From contig NZ_JAQIOZ010000012.1 of the NCBI RefSeq assembly GCF_028023675.1, forward strand, positions 1-64,000: 64,000 nt of DNA, in the 5' to 3' direction. A program made the translations under genes and the position numbers. Under the pieces are notes generated by a model that was not told where the DNA came from, made no database searches, and saw nothing but the letters and a program-made list of their open reading frames with translations. The stretch comes from Primorskyibacter aestuariivivens (GTDB taxonomy: Bacteria > Pseudomonadota > Alphaproteobacteria > Rhodobacterales > Rhodobacteraceae). Every line of letters begins with the position of its first letter. Position 1 is the first letter of the stretch. Positions 1 through 7,961 of the stretch are shown here, one piece after another.

Positions 1-63
1 TCGCTGTATTGCAGCTCTGACGGCGTACGTGGTCGTGGCGCTCCCGTGACGAACTTGTCCCAT
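1..63 (-). mobile_element. IS481-family transposase, N-terminal fragment cut by the window edge
   Basis: Reading leftwards from an ATG at 61-63 gives 21 residues that begin MGQVRHGSATTTYAVRAAIQ, the characteristic start of a widespread IS481-type transposase. The rest of the gene lies outside the window. The A+T-rich leader between 64 and about 120 fits the left end of the element; its outer end probably lies near 119-126, only a few bases beyond the stop of the lacI-type gene. The family call rests on recognition of the N-terminus only, so intactness and the full inverted repeat cannot be judged. Confidence 0.75.
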
Positions 64-126
64 AATGCTTCCTTCAATTCCTGAGAAAAAATCACACCAT
101 CAAACCGTGGGATCAAACAGTTAGGG

Positions 127-1167
127 TCAGTTTTCGGGCGGGGCTGCGAGCGTTTCGCGCCACCGGATCGTGGCGTCCAGATGGATGCTGGCCTGTGGTG
201 GCGTGCCGTTACGCATATCCAGCAGCGCCTTTGCTGCAAGGCGGCCCATGTCTCGATGGGGCACATGCACGGTGGTCAGCGGCGGGGTGACGATCTCGGC
301 AATGTCGAGATCATCAAACCCGGTGACTGACACGTCACGCGGCACCGACAGCCCCAACTTGCGGGCCTGTTGCAAGGCCCCGGCGGCCAGCACATCATTG
401 CCGCACAGGACGGCGGTTGGACGTGGGGAATCCTCCATCAGATCGGCAAATGCAGCCGCGCCATCGGCAATGGAATAGGGTGTTTCGCGTAGGTGCAGCT
501 CTGACGGCTCCAGCCCGGCCTCGCGCATCGCATCGCACAGGCCCATGAACCGTTCGCGGGCGCGGTCATTGTCGCCGCGATTGGCCGAGATATAGCCCAG
601 CCGCCGATGCCCCAATCCAATGACTTCAGCAGCCATGGATTTCATGGCCTGCCGGTTGTCGAACCCGACCGAAATCCTGGGCGCGTCCGGTGTGTAGACC
701 CAGGCGACGACGCAGGGAATCTGGCGTTGTTCAAGAAAGGCGTAGGACTGCGCCGTCCGCTCATGACCGATCAGCAAGAGCGCGTCCGCGCCCCGCGCCA
801 CGAGCGCGCGGATCTGATCCTCTTCCAATTGCGGGTCATAGGATGAACTGGCGACCAGAAGCGTCACGCCATTGCGGTGCAGCTCTTCCTGAAAGGCCTG
901 AAGCCCGCGGGCAAAGATGGCGTTGTCCATCGTCGGGATGATCGCGCCAAAGGTATTGGTGCGCTTCGCCGCCAGTGCCTGAGCGCCGAAATTTGGCGCG
1001 TAGCCCAGTTTGCGCACGGCTTCCATCACCTTAGTGCGAGTCTTCTCGGAGACGCGTTCCGGTGAATTGAGACAGCGCGACACGGTGGCCGTGGAGACCG
1101 AGGCCGCTTTGGCCACATCTTCCAGCGTCGGGACCGTAGGTTCGGGCTGTGTGTCGGATGGGGCCAC
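127..1167 (-). CDS. LacI-family transcriptional regulator
   Basis: This is a 346-residue DNA-binding repressor of normal LacI length. Residues about 14-60 form the LacI helix-turn-helix and hinge (TLEDVAKAASVSTATVSRCL), and residues about 70-340 form a periplasmic-binding-protein-like effector domain. The start is GTG at 1167, with AAGGAG about 11 bases upstream. It is divergent from hpsN, and two perfect LacI-type operator half-sets lie between them at 1257-1292, so autoregulation and control of the hps operon are likely. The effector is unknown; a sulfonate intermediate is an inference from position. An IS element begins just after its stop codon. Confidence 0.93.
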   Translation of the reverse strand: MAPSDTQPEPTVPTLEDVAKAASVSTATVSRCLNSPERVSEKTRTKVMEAVRKLGYAPNFGAQALAAKRTNTFGAIIPTMDNAIFARGLQAFQEELHRNGVTLLVASSSYDPQLEEDQIRALVARGADALLLIGHERTAQSYAFLEQRQIPCVVAWVYTPDAPRISVGFDNRQAMKSMAAEVIGLGHRRLGYISANRGDNDRARERFMGLCDAMREAGLEPSELHLRETPYSIADGAAAFADLMEDSPRPTAVLCGNDVLAAGALQQARKLGLSVPRDVSVTGFDDLDIAEIVTPPLTTVHVPHRDMGRLAAKALLDMRNGTPPQASIHLDATIRWRETLAAPPEN

Positions 1168-1256
1168 CGGCGGAGGGACTCCTTGATGAACGGGTCAAAG
1201 GGCGTGCATTCGGGTTCGTGCTTGCACTTATGCCCGAATGCCGTGCATAGTTTTTC

Positions 1257-1292
1257 TGTAAGCGCTTGCAAGAAAATATGCAAGCGCTTACA
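1257..1292. promoter_or_regulatory. Twin LacI-type operators in the lacI/hpsN divergent promoter
   Basis: TGTAAGCGCTTGCA (1257-1270) and TGCAAGCGCTTACA (1279-1292) each match the LacI/GalR-type pattern TGNAANCGNTTNCA. They are also exact reverse complements of each other, separated by the 8-base spacer AGAAAATA. The centres are 22 bp apart, about two helical turns. A promoter-like pair toward hpsN, TTGCAA (1266-1271) and TTACAT (1288-1293) with 16 bp spacing, overlaps both operators. Binding by the adjacent regulator is inferred. Confidence 0.8.
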
Positions 1293-1415
1293 TTTCTCCC
1301 GAATCAACCTTGTTTGTGACCTGCGCGTCCTTGGTTCGTTGCGCTTGGCCCGGTCCGGCGCTGGCGTGGATGCACCGGTAGCACGGCCTCATGATACTCA
1401 GACGGGATCCGGACC

Positions 1416-2723
1416 ATGGCGAGAGACTATCTCAAGAAAGCAACGCTTCACGCCCGCAGCGATGCGAGCGAAACACGCGATATTGTGCGTGGCATTCTCG
1501 ATGATATCGAGGCCGGTGGTGATGAGGCGGCGCTGAAATATGCGGCCAAGTTCGATCAATACGAGGGCGACATCCTTTTGACGCCCGAGGCCATCGAAGC
1601 GGCGGCGGCAAAGGTGCCGGAAAAGCTGCGCCGGGATATCGAATTTGCACATGCCAACGTCAAACGTTTTGCCGAGGCGCAGCGCGCCACCGTGCATGAT
1701 TTCGAGGTCGAGGTGACGCCGGGTCTGATCGCCGGGCAAAAGGCGATCCCGGTGCATGCGGCGGGCTGCTACGTGCCGGGCGGGCGCTACAGCCATATCG
1801 CAAGCGCCATCATGACCGTGACGACCGCCAAGGTTGCCGGCTGCACCAACATCGTTGCCTGTTCGCCGCCGCGCCCCGGTGTCGGCATCGCGCCCGCGAT
1901 CATCTACGCCGCGCATGTTTGTGGCGCGGACAAGATCCTTGCCATGGGCGGGGTACAGGGGGTTGCGGCTATGACCTTTGGCCTGTTTGGCCTGCCCAAG
2001 GCGAATATCCTTGTTGGCCCCGGCAACCAGTTCGTGGCCGAAGCCAAGCGGATGCTGTTTGGCCGTGTCGGCATCGACATGATCGCTGGACCGACCGACA
2101 GCCTGATCCTTGCTGATAGCACTGCTGATCCGATGGTGGTCGCAACCGATCTGGTGAGTCAGGCCGAGCATGGCTACAACTCGCCGGTCTGGCTGGTCAC
2201 CGACGACAGGGCGCTGGCAGAAGAAGTCATGCGCCTTGTGCCGGGACTGATCGACGATCTGCCCGAGTTGAACCGCGACAATGCGCGCGCCGCGTGGCGC
2301 GACTATGCCGAGGTGATCCTCTGTGCCGACCGCGAGGAAATGGCAGCGACCTCGGATGAATACGCACCCGAGCACCTGACCGTGCAGGCGGCTGATCTGG
2401 ATTGGTGGCTGGAGCGTCTGTCCTGCTATGGATCGCTGTTTCTGGGCGAGGAAACCACCGTGGCCTTTGGCGACAAGGCGTCGGGGACGAACCACGTGCT
2501 GCCCACTTCGGGCGCGGCCAGCTATACCGGCGGCCTGAGCGTGCACAAATACATGAAAATCGTGACGTGGCAGCGCGCCACCCGCGAAGGGGCAAAACCC
2601 GTGGCTGAAGCAACGGCGCGCATTTCACGGCTCGAAGGGATGGAGGGGCATGCCCGGTCTGCGGATATCCGGCTCCGGAAATACTTCCCGGACGAGGCAT
2701 TTGATCTGACCGCCGATGGCTGA
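1416..2723 (+). CDS. hpsN: Sulfopropanediol 3-dehydrogenase (HpsN), HisD-fold
   Basis: This 435-residue protein has the histidinol-dehydrogenase fold. HpsN performs the NAD-dependent four-electron oxidation of (R)-2,3-dihydroxypropane-1-sulfonate (DHPS) to (R)-sulfolactate in the cytoplasm. Visible family residues are candidate zinc ligands Q249, H252, D353 and H412, and the catalytic pair E319-H320 in EYAPEHL. The sequence GPTDSLILAD replaces the GPTE-type stretch of true HisD. The gene is the first of an hpsN-SDR-zinc dehydrogenase operon with suyAB nearby, which argues against a biosynthetic HisD; the his genes of this window are 50 kb away. The next gene overlaps by 8 bases. The main alternative is another HisD-like polyol dehydrogenase. 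Confidence 0.87.
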   Translation: MARDYLKKATLHARSDASETRDIVRGILDDIEAGGDEAALKYAAKFDQYEGDILLTPEAIEAAAAKVPEKLRRDIEFAHANVKRFAEAQRATVHDFEVEVTPGLIAGQKAIPVHAAGCYVPGGRYSHIASAIMTVTTAKVAGCTNIVACSPPRPGVGIAPAIIYAAHVCGADKILAMGGVQGVAAMTFGLFGLPKANILVGPGNQFVAEAKRMLFGRVGIDMIAGPTDSLILADSTADPMVVATDLVSQAEHGYNSPVWLVTDDRALAEEVMRLVPGLIDDLPELNRDNARAAWRDYAEVILCADREEMAATSDEYAPEHLTVQAADLDWWLERLSCYGSLFLGEETTVAFGDKASGTNHVLPTSGAASYTGGLSVHKYMKIVTWQRATREGAKPVAEATARISRLEGMEGHARSADIRLRKYFPDEAFDLTADG

Positions 2724-3474
2724 ACCTGGCCTTTTCGACGTCGCGGGCCGCGTGGCTTGTGTTACCGGGGCAAGCTCGGGGCTTGGGCGCCGCGCCGCGC
2801 TGACCCTTGCGCGGTCAGGGGCAAAGGTCGTGGGGGTGGCCCGTCGACGCGATGCATTGGACAGCCTTTGTGCCGAGGCCGAAGGCGATTGTGTCGGTGT
2901 GGATGCGGATATCGCGAACCGCGAAGGGCTGTCTGACGTAGTGGCGCGTATCCGCGAACCGTTCGGCGCGCCCGATATCCTGATCAACGCAGCGGGGCTG
3001 AACACACGGCAGGTGGCAGATGATGTCACGCCCGAGGGCTGGGACGCGACCATCGCGATCAATCTCGGCGCGCCGTTTTTCCTCGCTCAGTCTATGGTGC
3101 CGGATATGCGAGCCAAGGGCTGGGGACGAATCGTGAATTTTGCGTCGCTGCAATCCTTTCGCGCCTTTCCCGGCGGCATCTCTTATGGCGCGGCCAAGGG
3201 CGGCGTGGCGCAGATGACCCGCGCCATGGCCGAGGCGTGGTCGCGTGACGGCATCACGGCCAATGCGTTGGGGCCGGGATTTTTCCCGACGGAACTGACC
3301 GCTTCGGTCTTTGATGATGCGGACCGCGCAGCGCGCAATGCGGCGCAGACCTGTATCGGGCGCAACGGGGCGCTTGAGGATATCGACGGGCCGTTGCTGT
3401 TCCTGTGTTCCGAGGCGTCGCGATATGTGACAGGACAGATCCTGATGGTTGATGGAGGGTTCACCGCGAAATGA
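2716..3474 (+). CDS. hpsO: SDR-family dehydrogenase, probable DHPS 2-dehydrogenase (HpsO-like)
   Basis: This is a 252-residue classical short-chain dehydrogenase. The Rossmann motif TGASSGLG lies at 17-24, NAAG at 91-94, the catalytic S144 and Y157xxxK161, and the C-terminal TGQILMVDGG. In characterised DHPS clusters, two 2-dehydrogenases (HpsO and HpsP) interconvert DHPS enantiomers through 3-sulfo-hydroxyacetone, so that HpsN can use both. The gene overlaps hpsN at its start and hpsP at its end (ATGA), so translation is probably coupled. The symbol is assigned from position and operon content; substrate and stereospecificity cannot be read from the sequence. Confidence 0.72.
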   Translation: MAEPGLFDVAGRVACVTGASSGLGRRAALTLARSGAKVVGVARRRDALDSLCAEAEGDCVGVDADIANREGLSDVVARIREPFGAPDILINAAGLNTRQVADDVTPEGWDATIAINLGAPFFLAQSMVPDMRAKGWGRIVNFASLQSFRAFPGGISYGAAKGGVAQMTRAMAEAWSRDGITANALGPGFFPTELTASVFDDADRAARNAAQTCIGRNGALEDIDGPLLFLCSEASRYVTGQILMVDGGFTAK

Positions 3475-4448
3475 AGGCGCTTGTCTATACCGGGCCAGAG
3501 GCCCTTGAATTCCGGGATGTGGCCGACCCGGTGGCGGAACCTGGCCAGGTGTTGATCCGCATCGACAGCTCCGGCATCTGCGGATCGGACATGCATGCCT
3601 TTCTGGGCCATGACGCGCGTCGTCCTGCGCCTTTGATCCTGGGGCATGAGGCGGCAGGCGTGATCACTGGTGGTTCCCGGGATGGCGACCGTGTGACCAT
3701 CAATCCGCTGGTCAATTGCGGGACCTGTCCTGCCTGCCTAACCGGGCGCGAGAATCTCTGTCCGGAGCGGAAGATCATTTCCATGCCGCCGCGCGAAGGG
3801 GCCTTTGCGCAATATGTCACGATGCGCGAGGAAAACCTCGTGACCGTGCCGGATGACTTCCCACTTGAAAAGGCGGCGCTGGCGGAACCCATGGCGGTAA
3901 GCTGGCATAGCGCCAAGCTGGGTCTGGCGGCGCTACATCCGGGCGACGAACGCCGTGCGCTGGTGATTGGCGGCGGGGCGATCGGGCTGGCGGCGGCGCT
4001 GGCTCTTCGGGCCATGGGATGCGAGGACGTGACGATTGTCGAGCCGAACCCGACGCGCCGCACCTATCTGGAACAGCAGTGCGGGATTGCTGCGGTCAGC
4101 CAAGGCGCGGGCCTATGGCCGATGGTGGTGGATGCCGTGGGATATGCAGCAACGCGGGCGGTGGCGTCGGAACTCACAGCACCCGGCGCGGTGATCGTGC
4201 ATATCGGGTTGGGCGAGGATTCCGGCGGTCTGGACGTGCGGCGCATGACGCTGCAGGAGATCACCTTTATCGGCACCTATACATACACGGCGCAGGATTT
4301 CCGCGATACGGCGCAGGCGATGTTCGACGGACGGTTGGGCGCGCTGGACTGGATAGAACAGCGCTCGCTGTCCGACGGGGCGGCAGCGTTCGAGGATATC
4401 CGCGCGGGCCGGGTGGCGGCACCGAAGATTGTGCTCAAGCCGAACTGA
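3471..4448 (+). CDS. hpsP: Zinc-dependent alcohol dehydrogenase, probable DHPS 2-dehydrogenase (HpsP-like)
   Basis: This 325-residue medium-chain dehydrogenase has catalytic zinc residues C37, H59 and E60 and a structural-zinc cluster C83, C86, C89 and C97. A glycine-rich nucleotide-binding stretch (VIGGGAIGLAAAL) follows. It is the third gene of the hps operon, with its ATG overlapping the previous stop. The likely role is the second DHPS 2-dehydrogenase in enantiomer racemisation through 3-sulfo-hydroxyacetone. It ends before two tandem stem-loops that separate it from the convergent GntR gene. The family is certain; the substrate is inferred from context. Confidence 0.72.
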   Translation: MKALVYTGPEALEFRDVADPVAEPGQVLIRIDSSGICGSDMHAFLGHDARRPAPLILGHEAAGVITGGSRDGDRVTINPLVNCGTCPACLTGRENLCPERKIISMPPREGAFAQYVTMREENLVTVPDDFPLEKAALAEPMAVSWHSAKLGLAALHPGDERRALVIGGGAIGLAAALALRAMGCEDVTIVEPNPTRRTYLEQQCGIAAVSQGAGLWPMVVDAVGYAATRAVASELTAPGAVIVHIGLGEDSGGLDVRRMTLQEITFIGTYTYTAQDFRDTAQAMFDGRLGALDWIEQRSLSDGAAAFEDIRAGRVAAPKIVLKPN

Positions 4449-4478
4449 TGGCTCTTCCGGAACGAGTTCACAAATAAT

Positions 4479-4524
4479 CGATTTCATTGATTGAAATCGG
4501 TCCGGAAACTTCAAAAGTTTCCGG
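4479..4524. terminator. Two tandem stem-loops between convergent hpsP and gntR
   Basis: Stem 1 is CGATTTCA/TGAAATCG (4479-4486 and 4492-4499, 5-base loop). Stem 2 is CCGGAAACTT/AAGTTTCCGG (4502-4511 and 4515-4524, 3-base loop). They lie between the 3' ends of two convergent genes, so a bidirectional terminator or mRNA 3'-end stabiliser is likely. There is no long T-run. Confidence 0.6.
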
Positions 4525-4557
4525 TGCTACGGTTGCACGTGGCTGCCCTCTGACATC

Positions 4558-5277
4558 TCAGCCTGCGGAATAATGCAGCCCATCCGTCAGGCAATGCGAC
4601 AAGCGTAGCTCTACCGGCGTGCCGCCCAAATCATGTGCAATCCGTTCGATGCGCAAGAGCGGGGCGCCGGGGGCGCAGTTCAGCCGCTCTGCATCTGTGT
4701 CTGTTGCTGCCACCGCCTTGAGTTGTTCATCGGTGCGCCCGATCCGGATGCCCCAGCGTTTGGCGTAGAGATTGTAGAGATTGTTCGGCACGTCCCGAGT
4801 CGGGAAGCCGTCGAACAGCGCCCGGACAAGGATCACGGTCTCGGAAATGGCGGGGCGGTTATTCAGGCTGCGTACCCGTTCGATCCGGAAGGTTTCCGTG
4901 CCGCGCGCAATGTCCAGTGCCTGTGCCACGGCAGCGGTAGCCTTGTCCCGACTGACCGAAATCACTTGTGAGGATGGCAGCACGCGCTCCCCGCCATCCG
5001 GTTGCAGCCGAAAGAACTGGAACACGAATTCCGCATCATCCGAGCTCGCGACAAACGTGCCGCGCCCCTGTTTGCGGCGCAGGATATTGTCGCGCACCAT
5101 CTCGTCCAGCGCCTTGCGCACCGTGCCCTGCGACACGCCAAGTTCGCGGGCCAGCTGAATCTCGCTGGGAATCACGTCCCCTGCAACCCAGTCGCCATCG
5201 ATCAGACGCGTCACCAGACGCTCGCGCACCTGTTGATAGAGCGGCTTTGCGGTCAGACCTGTTGCAGATTCTGTCAT
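4558..5277 (-). CDS. GntR/HutC-family regulator of the suy operon
   Basis: This 239-residue protein has an N-terminal winged helix (residues about 10-75, with SEIQLARELGVSQGTVRKAL) and a C-terminal UTRA-type ligand domain, as in the HutC subfamily. The ATG at 5277 is chosen because the family homology starts just after it (PLYQQVRERL); a longer in-frame extension upstream has no GntR character. It is divergent from suyA, and a perfect 28-bp palindrome overlapping the suyA promoter is the likely operator. Repression relieved by sulfolactate or DHPS is inferred. Confidence 0.9.
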   Translation of the reverse strand: MTESATGLTAKPLYQQVRERLVTRLIDGDWVAGDVIPSEIQLARELGVSQGTVRKALDEMVRDNILRRKQGRGTFVASSDDAEFVFQFFRLQPDGGERVLPSSQVISVSRDKATAAVAQALDIARGTETFRIERVRSLNNRPAISETVILVRALFDGFPTRDVPNNLYNLYAKRWGIRIGRTDEQLKAVAATDTDAERLNCAPGAPLLRIERIAHDLGGTPVELRLSHCLTDGLHYSAG

Positions 5278-5327
5278 TTTCGCCCCGGGTTCCGGACTGT
5301 TTACCCCGGCAAGTCTACCGGTTCTGA

Positions 5328-5369
5328 TTGACTCTTCCAAGGTCTTAAGTCTTATATAAGACTTAAGAC
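5328..5369 (+). promoter_or_regulatory. Candidate suyA promoter with a perfect 28-bp palindromic operator
   Basis: From 5342 to 5369 the sequence is an uninterrupted palindrome whose left arm is GTCTTAAGTCTTAT. It contains a core GTCTTATATAAGAC (5349-5362) and outer GTCTTAAG/CTTAAGAC pairs. A candidate -35 TTGACT (5328-5333) and -10 TTATAT (5352-5357), spaced by 18 bp, place the operator directly over the -10. It is followed by the Shine-Dalgarno AGAGGAG and the suyA ATG at 5388. Binding by the divergent GntR protein is inferred. Confidence 0.78.
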
Positions 5370-5387
5370 ATACGAGAGGAGCGTTCC

Positions 5388-5678
5388 ATGTCTGAAATCC
5401 CCCATCTTCTGGTGCATGAACATGACGACAATGTCGGCGTTGTGGTGGTCGAAGGGCTGACGGCCGGCACCGACATGCTGTGCTGTGTGACCCATGACAA
5501 TTCCACCTTCCGCCTGACGGCGGGTGCCGATGTGCCAATCGGGCACAAGATCGCTCTGAAGGATTTCAAAGAGGGCGACACGGCCATCAAATATGGCGAG
5601 GACATCGGCAAGATCATCGCCGACATCCCCAAGGGCGCGCATGTGCACACCCACAACTGCAAAACCAAGCGCTGGTAA
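5388..5678 (+). CDS. suyA: Sulfolactate sulfo-lyase small subunit SuyA
   Basis: This 96-residue SAF-type domain is homologous to the N-terminal part of altronate dehydratase (UxaA). SuyAB cleaves (R)-3-sulfolactate into pyruvate and sulfite in the cytoplasm. The histidine-rich end HVHTHNCKTKRW is typical of this subunit. The gene is preceded by a good Shine-Dalgarno and followed 12 bases later by suyB, whose own GGAGG lies in the gap. It is the first gene of the suy operon, under the palindromic operator. Small size and immediate pairing with SuyB distinguish it from fused UxaA. Confidence 0.93.
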   Translation: MSEIPHLLVHEHDDNVGVVVVEGLTAGTDMLCCVTHDNSTFRLTAGADVPIGHKIALKDFKEGDTAIKYGEDIGKIIADIPKGAHVHTHNCKTKRW

Positions 5679-5690
5679 GGAGGTCAGGAC

Positions 5691-6872
5691 ATGGCATCGA
5701 AATATTCCAACATGACAGTCAAGGCCTACCGGCGTGAAAACGGCCGTGTGGGTGTGCGTAACCACGTGGTTATCCTGCCCGTGGACGACATTTCAAACGC
5801 CGCCTGTGAAGCGGTCGCCAACAATGTCAAAGGCACGATGGCGATCCCGCACGCCTATGGCCGTCTGCAGTTCGGCGAAGACCTTGAGTTGCATTTCCGC
5901 ACCATGATCGGCACCGGGGCCAACCCGAACGTGGCCGCTGTTGTGGTGATCGGGATCGAACCGGGCTGGACCAAGCGTATCGCTGATGGCATCCGCGCAA
6001 CCGGCAAACCGGTGGCAGAGTTCTCCATCGAGCAGAACGGTGACTTTGAAACCATCCGCGCCGCAAGCTGGGCCGCCAAGGAATATGTCCACTGGGCGAC
6101 TGAACTGCAGCGCGAGGAATGCTCGATCTCCGAGCTTTGGGTGTCCACCAAATGCGGTGAGAGCGACACTACCACCGGTCTTGGCTCCTGCCCCACGGTC
6201 GGCAACATGTATGACAAGCTGCTGCCCGAAGGCATCTATGGCTTCTTTGGTGAGACCTCGGAAATCACCGGAGCCGAGCATATCTGCCAGAAACGCGCCA
6301 TCAACGAAGAGGTGGGCGAGCGCTGGTACAAGATGTGGAAGGCCTATCAGGACGACGTGATCTTTGCGCACCAGACCGATGACCTGTCCGACAGCCAGCC
6401 CACCAAGGGCAATATCGAGGGCGGCCTGACCACCATCGAGGAAAAGGCGCTGGGCAATCTCGAAAAGATCGGCCGGACCTCGCAATATATCGACATTCTC
6501 GAACCGGCAGAGATGCCGCAATCGGGCAATGGTCTGTATTTCATGGACTCGTCCTCGGCGGCGGCGGAATGCGTGACGCTGATGGCGGCGGGCGGTGCGG
6601 TGATCCACACCTTCCCGACCGGTCAGGGCAATGTGGTGGGCAACCCCATCGTGCCGGTGATCAAGATCACCGCCAACCCACGCACCGTGCGCACAATGGG
6701 CGAGCATGTGGATGTGGATGTCTCGGGCATCCTGCGCCGCGAGCAGACCATTGATGAGGCCGGTGATGCGCTGATCGAGATGATCGTGCGCACCGCCAAC
6801 GGGCGCAACACAGCCGCCGAAGCGCTGGGTCACCGGGAATTCTCGATGACCAAGCTCTATCGCAGCGCCTGA
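5691..6872 (+). CDS. suyB: Sulfolactate sulfo-lyase large subunit SuyB
   Basis: This 393-residue catalytic subunit belongs to the UxaA/GarD C-terminal family. It carries family stretches such as [13 protein letters not shown] near the start, [19 protein letters not shown] in the middle and [18 protein letters not shown] near residue 310. With SuyA it removes sulfite from (R)-sulfolactate, the step that delivers carbon to central metabolism as pyruvate. The released sulfite needs export or oxidation, but no such gene is in this window. It is co-transcribed with suyA and probably with the ComC-like gene downstream. Confidence 0.93.
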   Translation: MASKYSNMTVKAYRRENGRVGVRNHVVILPVDDISNAACEAVANNVKGTMAIPHAYGRLQFGEDLELHFRTMIGTGANPNVAAVVVIGIEPGWTKRIADGIRATGKPVAEFSIEQNGDFETIRAASWAAKEYVHWATELQREECSISELWVSTKCGESDTTTGLGSCPTVGNMYDKLLPEGIYGFFGETSEITGAEHICQKRAINEEVGERWYKMWKAYQDDVIFAHQTDDLSDSQPTKGNIEGGLTTIEEKALGNLEKIGRTSQYIDILEPAEMPQSGNGLYFMDSSSAAAECVTLMAAGGAVIHTFPTGQGNVVGNPIVPVIKITANPRTVRTMGEHVDVDVSGILRREQTIDEAGDALIEMIVRTANGRNTAAEALGHREFSMTKLYRSA

Positions 6873-6914
6873 GGACATGTGCGGGCGGTGATTGCGCCGC
6901 CCGCCGGTTCCAAT

Positions 6915-7922
6915 ATGTCAGCAGACAAAGAAATCATTACGATGGCCGAGGCCACGGCGCTCTTGCATCGGGCCTTTGCGGCCAATGGCGTGAGCGATGC
7001 CGCCGCGCGTTCCGTGGCGCAAGCGCTTGTCGCGGCGGAGGCCGAAGGGCAGGTCGGCCACGGGTTTTCGCGCCTTGCAGATTACGTGGCACAGGCCAAA
7101 AGCGGCAAGGTCAATGGCCGCGCGCAGCCCAACTGCACCGAGACCGGACCCGCGGCGCTGCATGTGGATGCGGCCCACGGGTTTGCCTATCCCGCGCTGG
7201 ATCTGGCGTTCGCGCGCGGTGTCGTGGCGGCCAAGGCCAATGGCTGCGCCGCCGTCACTGTCACTCGCTCCCATCATTGCGGTGCCTTGTCGGTGCAGGT
7301 GGACCGGATCGCGCGCGAGGGCCTGATCGGGTTGATGGTGGCCAATACGCCGTCGGCCATTGCCCCATGGGGCGCGAGCACACCGCTTTTCGGGACAAAC
7401 CCGATCGCCTTTGCCGCGCCGCGCGCGGATGCGTCGCCACTGGTGATCGACCTGTCCCTGTCGCGCGTGGCGCGGGGCAAAGTGATGAACGCCAAAAAGA
7501 CCGGCCAACCCATCCCGGAAGGCTGGGCGCTGGACGCCAAGGGCCAGCCGACGACCGACCCGGAGGCCGCATTGGCGGGGTCCATGGTGCCGATTGGCGA
7601 GGCCAAGGGAATGGCTCTTGCACTGATGGTTGAAATACTGGCTGCGGTGCTGAGCGGTGCCAATTTCAGCTCCGAAATGTCGTCCTATTTCAGCGCCGAT
7701 GGTCCCCCGCCGGGGTCCGGGCAGTTCCTGTTGATGCTACGCCCCGGCGACAGTGTCGGGTTCGCGGCGCGGCTTGAGGCGTTGCTGGGCGAGATTACTG
7801 CCATGGACGGCGCGCGCCTGCCGGGGAGCCGCCGTTTGGCGGCGCTTGCTGCGGCTGAGCAAGACGGGGTTGCGGTCCCGACCGCCTATCTCGACGAGGC
7901 ACGCAGGCTCGCCGGAATGTAA
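6915..7922 (+). CDS. comC: Malate/L-lactate dehydrogenase family protein, probable (R)-sulfolactate dehydrogenase ComC
   Basis: This protein of about 335 residues belongs to the Ldh_2 (malate/L-lactate/ureidoglycolate dehydrogenase) family. A recognisable VTRSHHCGALSVQVDRIA segment and ANTPSAIAPWGA precede the FGTNPIAFAAP nucleotide-binding region. In sulfolactate pathways ComC oxidises or reduces (R)-sulfolactate and sulfopyruvate, pairing with SlcC to racemise sulfolactate. No slcC is visible here. Start choice is uncertain: ATG 6915 fits the family, a GTG at 6879 has GAGGA only 3 bases away, and ATG 6942 is also possible. Position directly after suyB supports the call. Confidence 0.75.
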   Translation: MSADKEIITMAEATALLHRAFAANGVSDAAARSVAQALVAAEAEGQVGHGFSRLADYVAQAKSGKVNGRAQPNCTETGPAALHVDAAHGFAYPALDLAFARGVVAAKANGCAAVTVTRSHHCGALSVQVDRIAREGLIGLMVANTPSAIAPWGASTPLFGTNPIAFAAPRADASPLVIDLSLSRVARGKVMNAKKTGQPIPEGWALDAKGQPTTDPEAALAGSMVPIGEAKGMALALMVEILAAVLSGANFSSEMSSYFSADGPPPGSGQFLLMLRPGDSVGFAARLEALLGEITAMDGARLPGSRRLAALAAAEQDGVAVPTAYLDEARRLAGM

Positions 7923-7925
7923 CTG

Positions 7926-7955
7926 GCCGGGCCATGGGGTGTCCCGTGGCCCGGC
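7926..7955. terminator. Strong hairpin between convergent comC and thioredoxin genes
   Basis: The arms GCCGGGCCA (7926-7934) and TGGCCCGGC (7947-7955) pair, and the stem can extend inward through T-G and three G-C pairs. It lies between two convergent stop codons, so a bidirectional terminator is likely. No T-run is present. Confidence 0.6.
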
Positions 7956-7961
7956 TCAGGA

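Noticed and set aside
1416-2723. Annotation as biosynthetic histidinol dehydrogenase (hisD)
   Set aside because: The fold and zinc ligands are shared, but the operon with two other dehydrogenases next to suyAB, and sequence differences around GPTD, fit HpsN. The his genes of this window lie elsewhere.
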